A program made the translations under genes and the position numbers. A stretch of 10,751 nt of DNA from Prevotellaceae bacterium. GTDB lineage: Bacteria > Bacteroidota > Bacteroidia > Bacteroidales > Bacteroidaceae. This document shows, piece by piece, positions 1 through 6,222 of the stretch (position 1 is the stretch's first letter; each line of letters opens with the position of its first letter). The notes under the pieces were generated by a model that saw only the letters and a program-made list of their open reading frames with translations, was not told where the DNA came from and made no database searches. Location: assembly GCA_022508685.1 (NCBI GenBank), contig JAFLUS010000037.1:1-10751 (forward strand). The letters are read 5' to 3'.

Positions 1-9
1 AAAGAAGCG

Positions 10-158
10 TTAGCTTTATTTCTTGCTTTTCGGATAATTGGGGAATTAGAGAAAAGTCACAAGAGTAAATGTTAATGCTCATGCCAATGGCGTGGGCTTT
101 TACTTGTTGAAGTGACTTAGGTTATCCCCAATACCTCCGAAAGCGTAGACAAAGTTAG
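10..158. repeat. Long imperfect inverted repeat (interrupted hairpin)
   Basis: Read by eye, the left half of this stretch pairs with the right half in nested, collinear blocks: 10-17 with 151-158 (two G.U pairs), 25-34 with 136-144 (one bulge), 37-44 with 125-132, 54-60 with 112-118, 63-69 with 99-105, and a central 9-bp stem 77-85 with 89-97 around a 3-base loop. Every block is in the right order, so the whole of 10-158 can fold as one hairpin with internal loops. A T-rich run (167-178) follows shortly after. It could be a structured RNA, a large terminator for a gene left of the window, or a palindromic interspersed element. I cannot tell which. The pairing is directly visible; the identity is unknown. 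Confidence 0.6.
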
Positions 159-239
159 CAGTCCACGTTTTCTTTTTCTGTCTACTGCCGCATATTGGAC
201 TGAAAACAATTATTACAATAATTACAAATTGAAAAAGAA

Positions 240-863
240 ATGAACAAGTATATCATAAAAAATATGAAGGTCATAGCAATATACACAATGTTTGGAATTG
301 CAATGACTGGATGCGGTGCCAACTCATCCAACAGCCAAAATGAAGCAGATGATGCCTCTGTTTCTAATAATGAAACTACAAAAACTGACGATGATACAAC
401 ATGGCATTACTTTCAAGAGGAAGATGACTTAACACATAACGTAACAGCCATTAATGCCTATGTTGCATCAACAAATAGGGTAGAAATTGACTATAATGGA
501 CATACGGCAAGAATGCTGTTAAGTCTTCGTTATTCCGCTGGCTTTTCATATGCAACAGGAGGTCCGTCAACCTCTGTGACAATTACGTTTGCCGAAGACA
601 ACGGCATGACCCGTTTATCAGAGATTAATGGTTCGGGGATATTGGTTGTCTTTGACGAAGGAGAGATTGACGACAGATGGAGTTTAATAGATATGGGAAA
701 AAAACGTAACACTTTATTTATGTATCAACCACGCAAGGTTGCCCCATTTGTGGAAGAACTCAAATCTTCAAAACAAGTAAGGATTCAAGTTAATTTGGAA
801 CACGTGGGAAGAAAAACGTTTGACTTTAATATAGAAGGTCTGGAATGGGATTTTGAAAACTAA
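240..863 (+). CDS. Predicted lipoprotein of unknown function, AT-rich
   Basis: This 207-residue protein has a lipoprotein-type signal: basic start, a hydrophobic stretch from about residue 10 to 21, then a lipobox-like M-T-G followed by Cys25. It is probably exported and lipid-anchored in the periplasm or outer membrane. A low-complexity linker rich in Asn, Ser, Asp and Thr (about 26-53) follows. The rest (about 54-207) alternates hydrophobic and polar residues as in a beta-rich domain and ends in a GLEW motif. I do not recognise the family. ATG 240 is preferred over the ATG at 264, which would leave only 16 residues before the Cys. No Bacteroidetes promoter core is evident upstream. Base composition is lower in GC than the rest (37% in 421-480 versus 60% in 7021-7080, hand counts), suggesting recent acquisition. 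The gene stands alone, convergent with the DUF6057 gene. Confidence 0.75.
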   Translation: MNKYIIKNMKVIAIYTMFGIAMTGCGANSSNSQNEADDASVSNNETTKTDDDTTWHYFQEEDDLTHNVTAINAYVASTNRVEIDYNGHTARMLLSLRYSAGFSYATGGPSTSVTITFAEDNGMTRLSEINGSGILVVFDEGEIDDRWSLIDMGKKRNTLFMYQPRKVAPFVEELKSSKQVRIQVNLEHVGRKTFDFNIEGLEWDFEN

Positions 864-873
864 TTCTTTTGAG

Positions 874-914
874 AAAGAGGCTGTCTAACAATAATAAAGT
901 TAGGCAGTCTCTTT
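874..914. terminator. Bidirectional hairpin terminator between convergent genes
   Basis: Arms 874-889 and 899-914 pair over 16 bp with two G.U wobbles, around the 9-base loop AATAATAAA. The hairpin lies 11 bases after the lipoprotein stop. Its right arm touches the DUF6057 stop codon at 913-915, so it can serve both convergent genes. The T-rich end is part of the right arm (CTCTTT then ATT) rather than a long separate tract, so termination in either direction is inferred. Confidence 0.75.
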
Positions 915-2181
915 ATTGCCCTGGATTGTCGAGATACCACCACAAGGTGTTGCCAAAGCGGCGACGGGTGAGGTTAGTACGCTGTATGGGGTCGGAAAGG
1001 GTGTCGCGCATCGTAACGTAGTCGGCGTGATGCTGCAGGGTGAGGCTGTCTGCCATGTCGGGGGAAACGACGGCGAGGGCTTCACGGAAGGCTCGCGGTA
1101 ATGGACGGACGGAAAGCGTATCTACATACAGATATTCATACTGACCGAAATCGTCAATGAATGCCATGAGGTCGCGCCGCAATAGGTGGGAACACAAATA
1201 ATAGTCGGCAGCACGACGGAGTTGACGATGGATGAATTGAGGACGGTCAATGATGATTTGCCAAAAGGGAGTCGGTTGTGCAATGGCGGTCGAGTCAATG
1301 TGCTGCAACGAATCAGCAAGAGCGACGTGGTGCTGCAAGACGTAAGCAAAGAGTTGTTCAGGCGTTTGCGCGTCAATGGAATCGGGGGCGACGCCTAACG
1401 AACGGACGATGCGGTCGGCTGTGATGCGATGTTGCAAACGGGAGGTGTCGGACAACTGCAGCAAACCGGCTGTGCCGAACGACTGCGGATAATCGAACAG
1501 GCGTTCGGAAAGCGAATCCTCGAGCGAAAGCGCGTACATGCGCAAATTGGTAAGACGGGCTGTCGACGGCAACGAACGCTGACCTACGCGCAGTGCGTCA
1601 GCATAGCGCTGCTGAAGAATGAGCCGCTCCGTCTTCAGTTCAAACATATACACGTCGGAGGTTGCATTCGTTCCACCACAAAGCAGAATGAACAGCAACA
1701 TCGTCATGGCGTTGGGCAAGAGAGGGTTGCTTTCGTCTGCATGGACTTTCTGCGCCTTTCTACGCGACTTGCGCGCAGCATGAATGGCATAAATGACGGC
1801 AAGATAAATCAGCAGCAACAAAGGGAGCAACCATGTCCACGCGCCAAAAGCAAAGTGATTGATGGCTCGGGCGTCGAGATGAGTGAGCATGGTGAGTGCC
1901 ACAAACGACGGCACGTAGGTGAGTGCGTGCCACCGCGAGGGTACGTGCAGAACGAGCGACATGAGCCATTGCAACACTTGCAGCACGGCAGTGATGATAA
2001 TGGCTCCCACGAGAATGGAATAAGTGGTCTTGCCATGCGAGAAGACGAACTGGGCTTGCGCCAACAGGTCGCCTTCCATGCAATAGAGGTAGCAAAAGGT
2101 GAACAGCAGAAAAACGGCTGCGCAGAAATAGCGCACAAGGAGGGCTGCTCCCGTTTGCTGTGTTGAGGATTGATGCTTCAC
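913..2181 (-). CDS. DUF6057-family integral membrane protein
   Basis: From GTG 2181 this is 422 residues. The N-terminal part is strongly hydrophobic, with about five membrane segments (roughly 16-34, 54-78, 84-101, 112-134, 154-170) and a basic loop after the fourth (ARKSRRKAQK). The remaining 250 residues are hydrophilic and helical, TPR-like in look, and probably lie outside the cytoplasm. The order of features, the Y-x-E-G-D-L-like motif near residue 33 and the C-terminal RRRFG-N-T-x-WWY ending resemble the Bacteroidales DUF6057 family, whose function is unknown. An in-frame ATG at 2247 would add 22 residues and overlap the branching-enzyme gene by 58 bases. I prefer GTG 2181, which lies 8 bases after that gene's stop and places the first membrane helix where family members normally have it. 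It is the last gene of the minus-strand cluster. The family call is from memory and the start is uncertain. Confidence 0.7.
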   Translation of the reverse strand: MKHQSSTQQTGAALLVRYFCAAVFLLFTFCYLYCMEGDLLAQAQFVFSHGKTTYSILVGAIIITAVLQVLQWLMSLVLHVPSRWHALTYVPSFVALTMLTHLDARAINHFAFGAWTWLLPLLLLIYLAVIYAIHAARKSRRKAQKVHADESNPLLPNAMTMLLFILLCGGTNATSDVYMFELKTERLILQQRYADALRVGQRSLPSTARLTNLRMYALSLEDSLSERLFDYPQSFGTAGLLQLSDTSRLQHRITADRIVRSLGVAPDSIDAQTPEQLFAYVLQHHVALADSLQHIDSTAIAQPTPFWQIIIDRPQFIHRQLRRAADYYLCSHLLRRDLMAFIDDFGQYEYLYVDTLSVRPLPRAFREALAVVSPDMADSLTLQHHADYVTMRDTLSDPIQRTNLTRRRFGNTLWWYLDNPGQ

Positions 2182-2189
2182 GGGCGTGG

Positions 2190-4208
2190 TCAGTCTTTCT
2201 TCTTCAGCACCACAGCACTGCGGGCTGGGATGTAGAGTTGCAACCAACCTTTACCGTCTTGCGCATACACGGGGTCGTAGTTGGTGAAGTGGCGCACGCT
2301 GTCGTCGGCAAACGCATTGCCGCCAAAGGCTTTGGCATCGGTGTTGAGCACGACATCGTAGGAACCCGCCGGAACGATGAATCCGTAATCGGTGTAGGAG
2401 CGCGTCGGACTGAAGTTGAACACGAACAGCAGGTCGCCTCGGCTGAATGCCAGTATCTGGTCGCCGTCGTTGTGCCATACTTCTACAACGGGTGTCTTTT
2501 GGAAATTGCGCTGCGCACCTATCAGATGTATCATTTCCTTGTCGAAATCGCCCAAGTAATGGTAGCAAAGCGCGTGATTGTCGACGAGATTCCACTGACG
2601 ACGGGCATACTTGTGGCTCCATCCGTTGCCTTCGCGCGGGAAGTCTATCCACTCGGGGTGTCCGAATTCGTTACCCATAAAGTTCAGATAACCGCCGTTC
2701 ATCGTGGCTGCCGTGAGCAGGCGAATCATCTTGTGGAGTGCAATGCCGCGATTGGCGACAAAGTTCTCGTCGCCTTTCTTAAAGTGCCAATACATATCGG
2801 CATCTATCAGACGGAAAATAATCGTCTTGTCGCCCACCAACGCTTGGTCGTGGCTTTCCGCATAGGAAATGGTCTTTTCGTCCTTGCGGCGATTGGTGGT
2901 TTCCCAGAACATGGAGGATGGTTTCCAGTCTTCATCCTTCAATTCCTTGATGGTCTTTATCCAATAATCGGGAATGTTCATCGCCATGCGATAGTCAAAC
3001 CCGTAACCGCCTTGCTTGAACGGCGCAGCCAGTCCGGGCATACCGCTCACTTCTTCGGCAATGGTGATGGCGTTGGGCTTCACTTCATGAATCAGCAAAT
3101 TGGCAAGGGTGAGATAAGCAATGGCTTCGTCGTCCTCGTGACCATTATAATAGTCGCCGTACCCGCCGAATGCCTCGCCTAATCCGTGGCTGTAGTAGAG
3201 CATCGACGTGACACCATCGAAACGATAGCCGTCGAAATGGAATTCTTCGAGCCAGTATTTGCAGTTGCTCAACAGGAAGTGGAGCACTTCGTTCTTGCCA
3301 TAATCGAAGCAGAGGGAATCCCATGCCGGATGTTCGTGGCGGTCGCCTTGCATGAAATACTGGCAAGGGTCGCCGGCGAAATTTCCCAAACCTTCCATCT
3401 CGTTCTTCACGGCATGGCTGTGGACAATATCCATGATGACGGCAATGCCTTGGCTGTGTGCGGCATCGACGAGTTCCTTCAGTTCTTCGGGCGTACCGAA
3501 ACGGCTCGACGGAGCAAAGAAATTGGATACATGGTAGCCGAAACTGCCGTAGTACGGATGTTCGGCAATCGCCATAATCTGAATGCAGTTGTAACCATCG
3601 GCAACGACGCGGGGCAGCACGTTGTCCTTAAATTCGCGATACGTACCGACCTTCTCTGCATCTTGCGCCATACCGATGTGGCATTCGTAGATGAGCAGTG
3701 GCGACGTGCTGGGACGGAACGTGCGTTTCTTCCAAACGTATGGTTGTTCAGGAGCCCACACCTGTGCAGAGAATATCTTGGTCTGCTCGTCCTGCACCAC
3801 ACGGTTTGCCCATGCCGGGATGCGTTCGCCTTCACCGCCTTGCCAATGGACGCGCAACTTGTAGAGGTCGCCATGCTGCATGGCACGCACGCCGAGTTTC
3901 AGTTCCCAGTTGCCGTTCTTCAGCCGCTTCATCCGGTACTTCTCCTGCTCTTGCCAGCCATTGAAATCGCCTATGACATAGATGTCGGTGGCGTTGGGTG
4001 CCCATTCGCGCAACACCCATCCCTTGTCCGTGCGGTGCAGACCGAAATAGAGATAACCGGTGGCGAAGTCGGAGAGTGTCTGCTTGCCGTTGTTCGTCAG
4101 TTGGTTCAGTTTGTCGAGCGCATGTTCGTGACGTCCGCGAATTGCATCTTCGTAGGGTTCCAGCCACGTGTCGTTCTTGACGAGGCCGATGTGCTGTTTA
4201 CGTGCCAT
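2190..4208 (-). CDS. glgB: 1,4-alpha-glucan branching enzyme, eukaryotic-type (GH13 subfamily 8)
   Basis: This enzyme makes alpha-1,6 branches in glycogen by cutting an alpha-1,4 chain and transferring it; it acts in the cytoplasm. The 672 residues show an N-terminal carbohydrate-binding CBM48 region (about 55-150, with the conserved REWAPNA and DFNGW motifs), a GH13 barrel (about 170-560) and a C-terminal beta domain (about 575-670). The catalytic signatures are intact: DIVHSH (260-265), GYRFDG with nucleophile Asp331, AEEVSG with acid/base Glu385, and ESHD with Asp454. The GVTSM and EEVSGMPG motifs match the eukaryotic GBE1-like GH13_8 type rather than the E. coli GH13_9 type. The start at ATG 4208 gives the usual MARK-like beginning. 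It sits between the YhcH-family gene (23 bases upstream) and the DUF6057 gene. No other glycogen gene is in the window. Confidence 0.95.
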   Translation of the reverse strand: MARKQHIGLVKNDTWLEPYEDAIRGRHEHALDKLNQLTNNGKQTLSDFATGYLYFGLHRTDKGWVLREWAPNATDIYVIGDFNGWQEQEKYRMKRLKNGNWELKLGVRAMQHGDLYKLRVHWQGGEGERIPAWANRVVQDEQTKIFSAQVWAPEQPYVWKKRTFRPSTSPLLIYECHIGMAQDAEKVGTYREFKDNVLPRVVADGYNCIQIMAIAEHPYYGSFGYHVSNFFAPSSRFGTPEELKELVDAAHSQGIAVIMDIVHSHAVKNEMEGLGNFAGDPCQYFMQGDRHEHPAWDSLCFDYGKNEVLHFLLSNCKYWLEEFHFDGYRFDGVTSMLYYSHGLGEAFGGYGDYYNGHEDDEAIAYLTLANLLIHEVKPNAITIAEEVSGMPGLAAPFKQGGYGFDYRMAMNIPDYWIKTIKELKDEDWKPSSMFWETTNRRKDEKTISYAESHDQALVGDKTIIFRLIDADMYWHFKKGDENFVANRGIALHKMIRLLTAATMNGGYLNFMGNEFGHPEWIDFPREGNGWSHKYARRQWNLVDNHALCYHYLGDFDKEMIHLIGAQRNFQKTPVVEVWHNDGDQILAFSRGDLLFVFNFSPTRSYTDYGFIVPAGSYDVVLNTDAKAFGGNAFADDSVRHFTNYDPVYAQDGKGWLQLYIPARSAVVLKKKD

Positions 4209-4231
4209 AATACGGTCGATATGCTATGAAG

Positions 4232-4675
4232 TTAAACCATTACTTTGAATATCACTTTCTGAATTTCCGCTTCCTGACTGATGCAAGGTGCATGGCCGTC
4301 TTGCGGAAGGAAGATGGCGAACTGCCCGGGATGCACGGTCACGTACTGCTCGGCAAGTCCGTCGTAGAAAGTAATATCGCTTTGCGCGTCGTAGGGTTGC
4401 TCAGGCAGGTTCTTGCGAGGCGTATATCCCATTGTTTCTGCGCAGTTGAACGGAATCTGCACGTCGAGCATCACGTCGTGGGTTTCGAGTCGTGCTTCTT
4501 CAGGCGTCTTTCCTTTTACATGGCTGAAATTGCCAAAGACGTTGTTGCCGTCAATCTGAACCTTGCCCACGGGGATGGTCGTCAGGTCGTGGCTGTTGAT
4601 AAAATCAACGACGTGCTGCAGTCTCGGACAGAGTGCAACGTAATCTTTCAGATGGTCGAGTGTGTCAATAATCAT
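4232..4675 (-). CDS. YhcH/YjgK/YiaL (DUF386) family protein
   Basis: The 147 residues match this family of small cytoplasmic cupin-like proteins over their full length. Visible signatures are LETHDVMLDVQ (63-73), carrying Glu64, His66 and Asp71 as probable metal or substrate residues, and the family hallmark FAIFLPQDGHAP (119-130) with His128. Known members include EbgC, TabA and the sialic-acid anomerase NanQ (YhcH), which act on small sugars or affect biofilm formation. Which sugar this one handles cannot be read from the sequence. It lies 35 bases after the MORN gene and 23 bases before the branching-enzyme gene, so it is probably co-transcribed with both. The carbohydrate context fits a sugar-processing role, but a link to glycogen is inference. 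Confidence 0.9.
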   Translation of the reverse strand: MIIDTLDHLKDYVALCPRLQHVVDFINSHDLTTIPVGKVQIDGNNVFGNFSHVKGKTPEEARLETHDVMLDVQIPFNCAETMGYTPRKNLPEQPYDAQSDITFYDGLAEQYVTVHPGQFAIFLPQDGHAPCISQEAEIQKVIFKVMV

Positions 4676-4710
4676 GGTATGCGTGAATTTAGATAGTTGC
4701 GAAATGGTTA

Positions 4711-5838
4711 TTATTGCAAGGTCTCGATGCGTCCGTGCTTGTAGAAGCCTTTGCGCACCACCTTGCCGCTGCGGTCGCGTTCGGTGAAAGCGCCGTCGCG
4801 GACGTCGTTGACGTATGTACCTTCGAAGCGGGTTCCGTCAGCACTTTCTTCGACACATTTGCCGTTCTTCATGCCGTTCTTAAAATGTCCCTTGAATTTT
4901 GCGCCGTCGTGCATGCGGAGCACACCTTCGCCGTCCATTTGTCCGTTCATCCATTCACCATCGTACAAATCACCTTCTCGATTGGTGTACTTTCCGCGTC
5001 CGTTTTGCTTGTCGTCAGCCCAATAGCCTTCGTATTTTGAGCCGTCGGGCCATGTGTACACGCCAAATCCGCTCATCAGTCCGTTCTTGAACTGCCCCAC
5101 GTATTTGCGCTTGTCGACATAGGTAAAGATGCCCTGCCCTGTCCGTTCGCCGTTGAAATAGTCGCCTTCGTAGCGGTCGCCGTTGTGGAACGTGTAGATG
5201 CCTTTTCCTTCCATCATGTCGCTCTTCCACATTCCGTCATACTTGTCGCCGTTGGCATAGTAGTAGATGCCGTGGCCATTGCGTTGGTCGTATGCCCATT
5301 CGCCATAGTAGGTGCTGCCGTCACGCCAGTCAAAACTGCCTTTACCATGCTTGCGGTCGTTGAGCCAAGAACCTTGATAGGTGATGCCGTTTGCCCAGAC
5401 GTAAGTGCCTTCGCCTTCCCGCTTATCTTCCTTCCAGTCGCCCGTGTAGCGGTCGCCATTGTAATAGTACATCGTACCCTGCCCTTCCTGATAGTCGGAA
5501 TACCACAGACCTTCGTAGCGATTGTTGTTGGCAAAATAGAATGTACCGCGTCCGTGCTGATGGTCGTCAAACCATGCACCTTCGTATTTTTCGCCGTCGG
5601 CAAACAGATAAATGCCTTGTCCCTGCCGCTTTCCTTTTACATATTCGCCGTCATACGTATCTCCGTTACGATACGTCGTTTTGCCTTTTCCGTTCGGTTT
5701 TCCGCCCAACATTTCACCATAATAACTGGCATTGTCCTTCGGGAATACATAGGTACCTATCAGTATTTTTTGTGCGGAACCCTCCGCTGCAGCAGCCATT
5801 GCCATCAGCAACAGCCCATATCTGTATAATCGTTTCAT
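4711..5838 (-). CDS. Secreted MORN-repeat protein (14 repeats)
   Basis: This 375-residue protein begins with a Sec-type signal peptide (basic KRLYR, hydrophobic to about residue 18, likely cleavage near Ala22-Gln23), so it should act in the periplasm or outside the cell. After a short linker, residues 39-360 are 14 consecutive MORN units of exactly 23 residues, each of the form Y-x-G-x-W/Y, a charged turn, then G-x-G-x-x-x-W/Y-x-x-G. The last two units are degenerate, and a 15-residue tail follows. MORN repeats form elongated beta-hairpin rods; in eukaryotes they have been linked to membrane or protein contacts, and in bacteria most are uncharacterised. It is the first gene of the minus-strand cluster, downstream of a good Bacteroidetes promoter. 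Assignment to the MORN family is secure; function is unknown. Confidence 0.93.
   Translation of the reverse strand: MKRLYRYGLLLMAMAAAAEGSAQKILIGTYVFPKDNASYYGEMLGGKPNGKGKTTYRNGDTYDGEYVKGKRQGQGIYLFADGEKYEGAWFDDHQHGRGTFYFANNNRYEGLWYSDYQEGQGTMYYYNGDRYTGDWKEDKREGEGTYVWANGITYQGSWLNDRKHGKGSFDWRDGSTYYGEWAYDQRNGHGIYYYANGDKYDGMWKSDMMEGKGIYTFHNGDRYEGDYFNGERTGQGIFTYVDKRKYVGQFKNGLMSGFGVYTWPDGSKYEGYWADDKQNGRGKYTNREGDLYDGEWMNGQMDGEGVLRMHDGAKFKGHFKNGMKNGKCVEESADGTRFEGTYVNDVRDGAFTERDRSGKVVRKGFYKHGRIETLQ
4759..5724 (-). repeat. Tandem coding repeat, 14 x 69 bases (MORN units)
   Basis: This stretch encodes the 14 in-phase 23-residue MORN units of the gene at 4711-5838. There are no insertions between units. 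At the DNA level the copies have diverged, sharing mainly the Gly and aromatic codons. Confidence 0.9.
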
Positions 5839-5887
5839 ATCGTTCTTTCTTTATATTATAAACTGCCGCATAGCAGGTTGTTGCCTA

Positions 5888-5918
5888 CAAAGGTACGAAT
5901 AAGCGAGCACAATACAAA
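5888..5918 (-). promoter_or_regulatory. Bacteroidetes-type promoter of the MORN/glgB operon
   Basis: On the minus strand, TTTG (5918-5915) is followed after exactly 19 bases by TACCTTTG (5895-5888). This is a full match to the Bacteroidetes sigma consensus TTTG / TAnnTTTG with its normal spacing. Transcription would start near 5880-5884, giving a leader of about 45 nt before the ATG at 5838. No strong Shine-Dalgarno site is visible. Confidence 0.75.
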
Positions 5919-5997
5919 AGAAAATGCCAAATTTTCATTTTTATTGTCGAGCGAGAGTGCCTTCGGCGCAGCCAACAGGACGAATAAGCAAGCACAA
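5895..5997. repeat. Imperfect 18-base direct repeat, 85 bases apart
   Basis: Copies at 5895-5912 and 5980-5997 read ACGAATAAGC, then G or A, then AGCACAA; 17 of 18 bases are identical. The first copy lies within the minus-strand promoter, between its -7 and -33 elements. The sequence between copies includes a short hairpin GTGCC-TTC-GGCGC at 5957-5969. The block resembles intergenic sequence I associate with Prevotella-type genomes, but that is memory, not a search. Confidence 0.6.
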
Positions 5998-6089
5998 CTT
6001 CGAACCGCGTTTCCAACGTATTTCACACCTTTTTGAACGCAAAACTCAAAAAAAGTAAGAAAAACGACAATGGTTCGGAATTTATTTAT

Positions 6090-6097
6090 TAGATTTG
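6090..6097 (+). promoter_or_regulatory. Promoter core (TAGATTTG) for the DUF349 gene
   Basis: TAGATTTG matches the Bacteroidetes -7 consensus TAnnTTTG exactly. A matching TTTG about 19-21 bases upstream is not clear, so the -33 element is weak or absent. Transcription would begin near 6101-6105, leaving a leader of about 120 nt. Confidence 0.55.
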
Positions 6098-6106
6098 CAA
6101 CCGTTA

Positions 6107-6132
6107 TGTGCAATATACCAACACATTGCACA
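6107..6132 (+). promoter_or_regulatory. Perfect 8-bp hairpin or operator palindrome at the transcript start
   Basis: TGTGCAAT (6107-6114) and ATTGCACA (6125-6132) are exact reverse complements separated by 10 bases. If the promoter core at 6090 is used, this lies at the very 5' end of the mRNA. It could be a protective 5' stem-loop or a binding site for a dimeric regulator. The inverted repeat is seen; its role is inferred. Confidence 0.5.
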
Positions 6133-6222
6133 CGACAGCGTGAATAAACTAACGAGCGCGACACGATGTGCTGCAACGCCGCGCGTCCCGCAGAATCTTA
6201 ACACTAAAACAAACTGAAGGTG

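Noticed and set aside
150..157. TAACTTTG on the minus strand, matching the -7 promoter consensus
   Set aside because: No TTTG is found 19-21 bases upstream, and no gene begins to its left within the window. The match lies in an arm of the inverted repeat.
107..252. Stop-free minus-strand frame ending at 107 that reads as a plausible protein tail
   Set aside because: It has no ATG start and lies over half of the inverted repeat, so it may be a remnant at most. It is best treated as non-coding unless homologues are found.
1429..2166. 245-residue plus-strand open frame
   Set aside because: It is antisense to the DUF6057 gene and has the Arg/Gln/His-rich low-complexity look of a shadow frame.
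2160..4229. Two long plus-strand open frames (2160-3182 and 3186-4229) covering glgB
   Set aside because: They lie antisense to an enzyme with complete catalytic motifs, show no recognisable domains, and arise because the codons of the real gene rarely give stops on the other strand.
4759..5724. Tandem 69-base periodicity considered as a CRISPR-like or satellite array
   Set aside because: The period is exactly 23 codons in frame and encodes MORN units. There are no conserved repeat/spacer boundaries.
5856..6176. 106-residue minus-strand frame in the divergent intergenic region
   Set aside because: It runs through both promoters and the repeated intergenic block. It has no start signal or domain, and is more likely non-coding.
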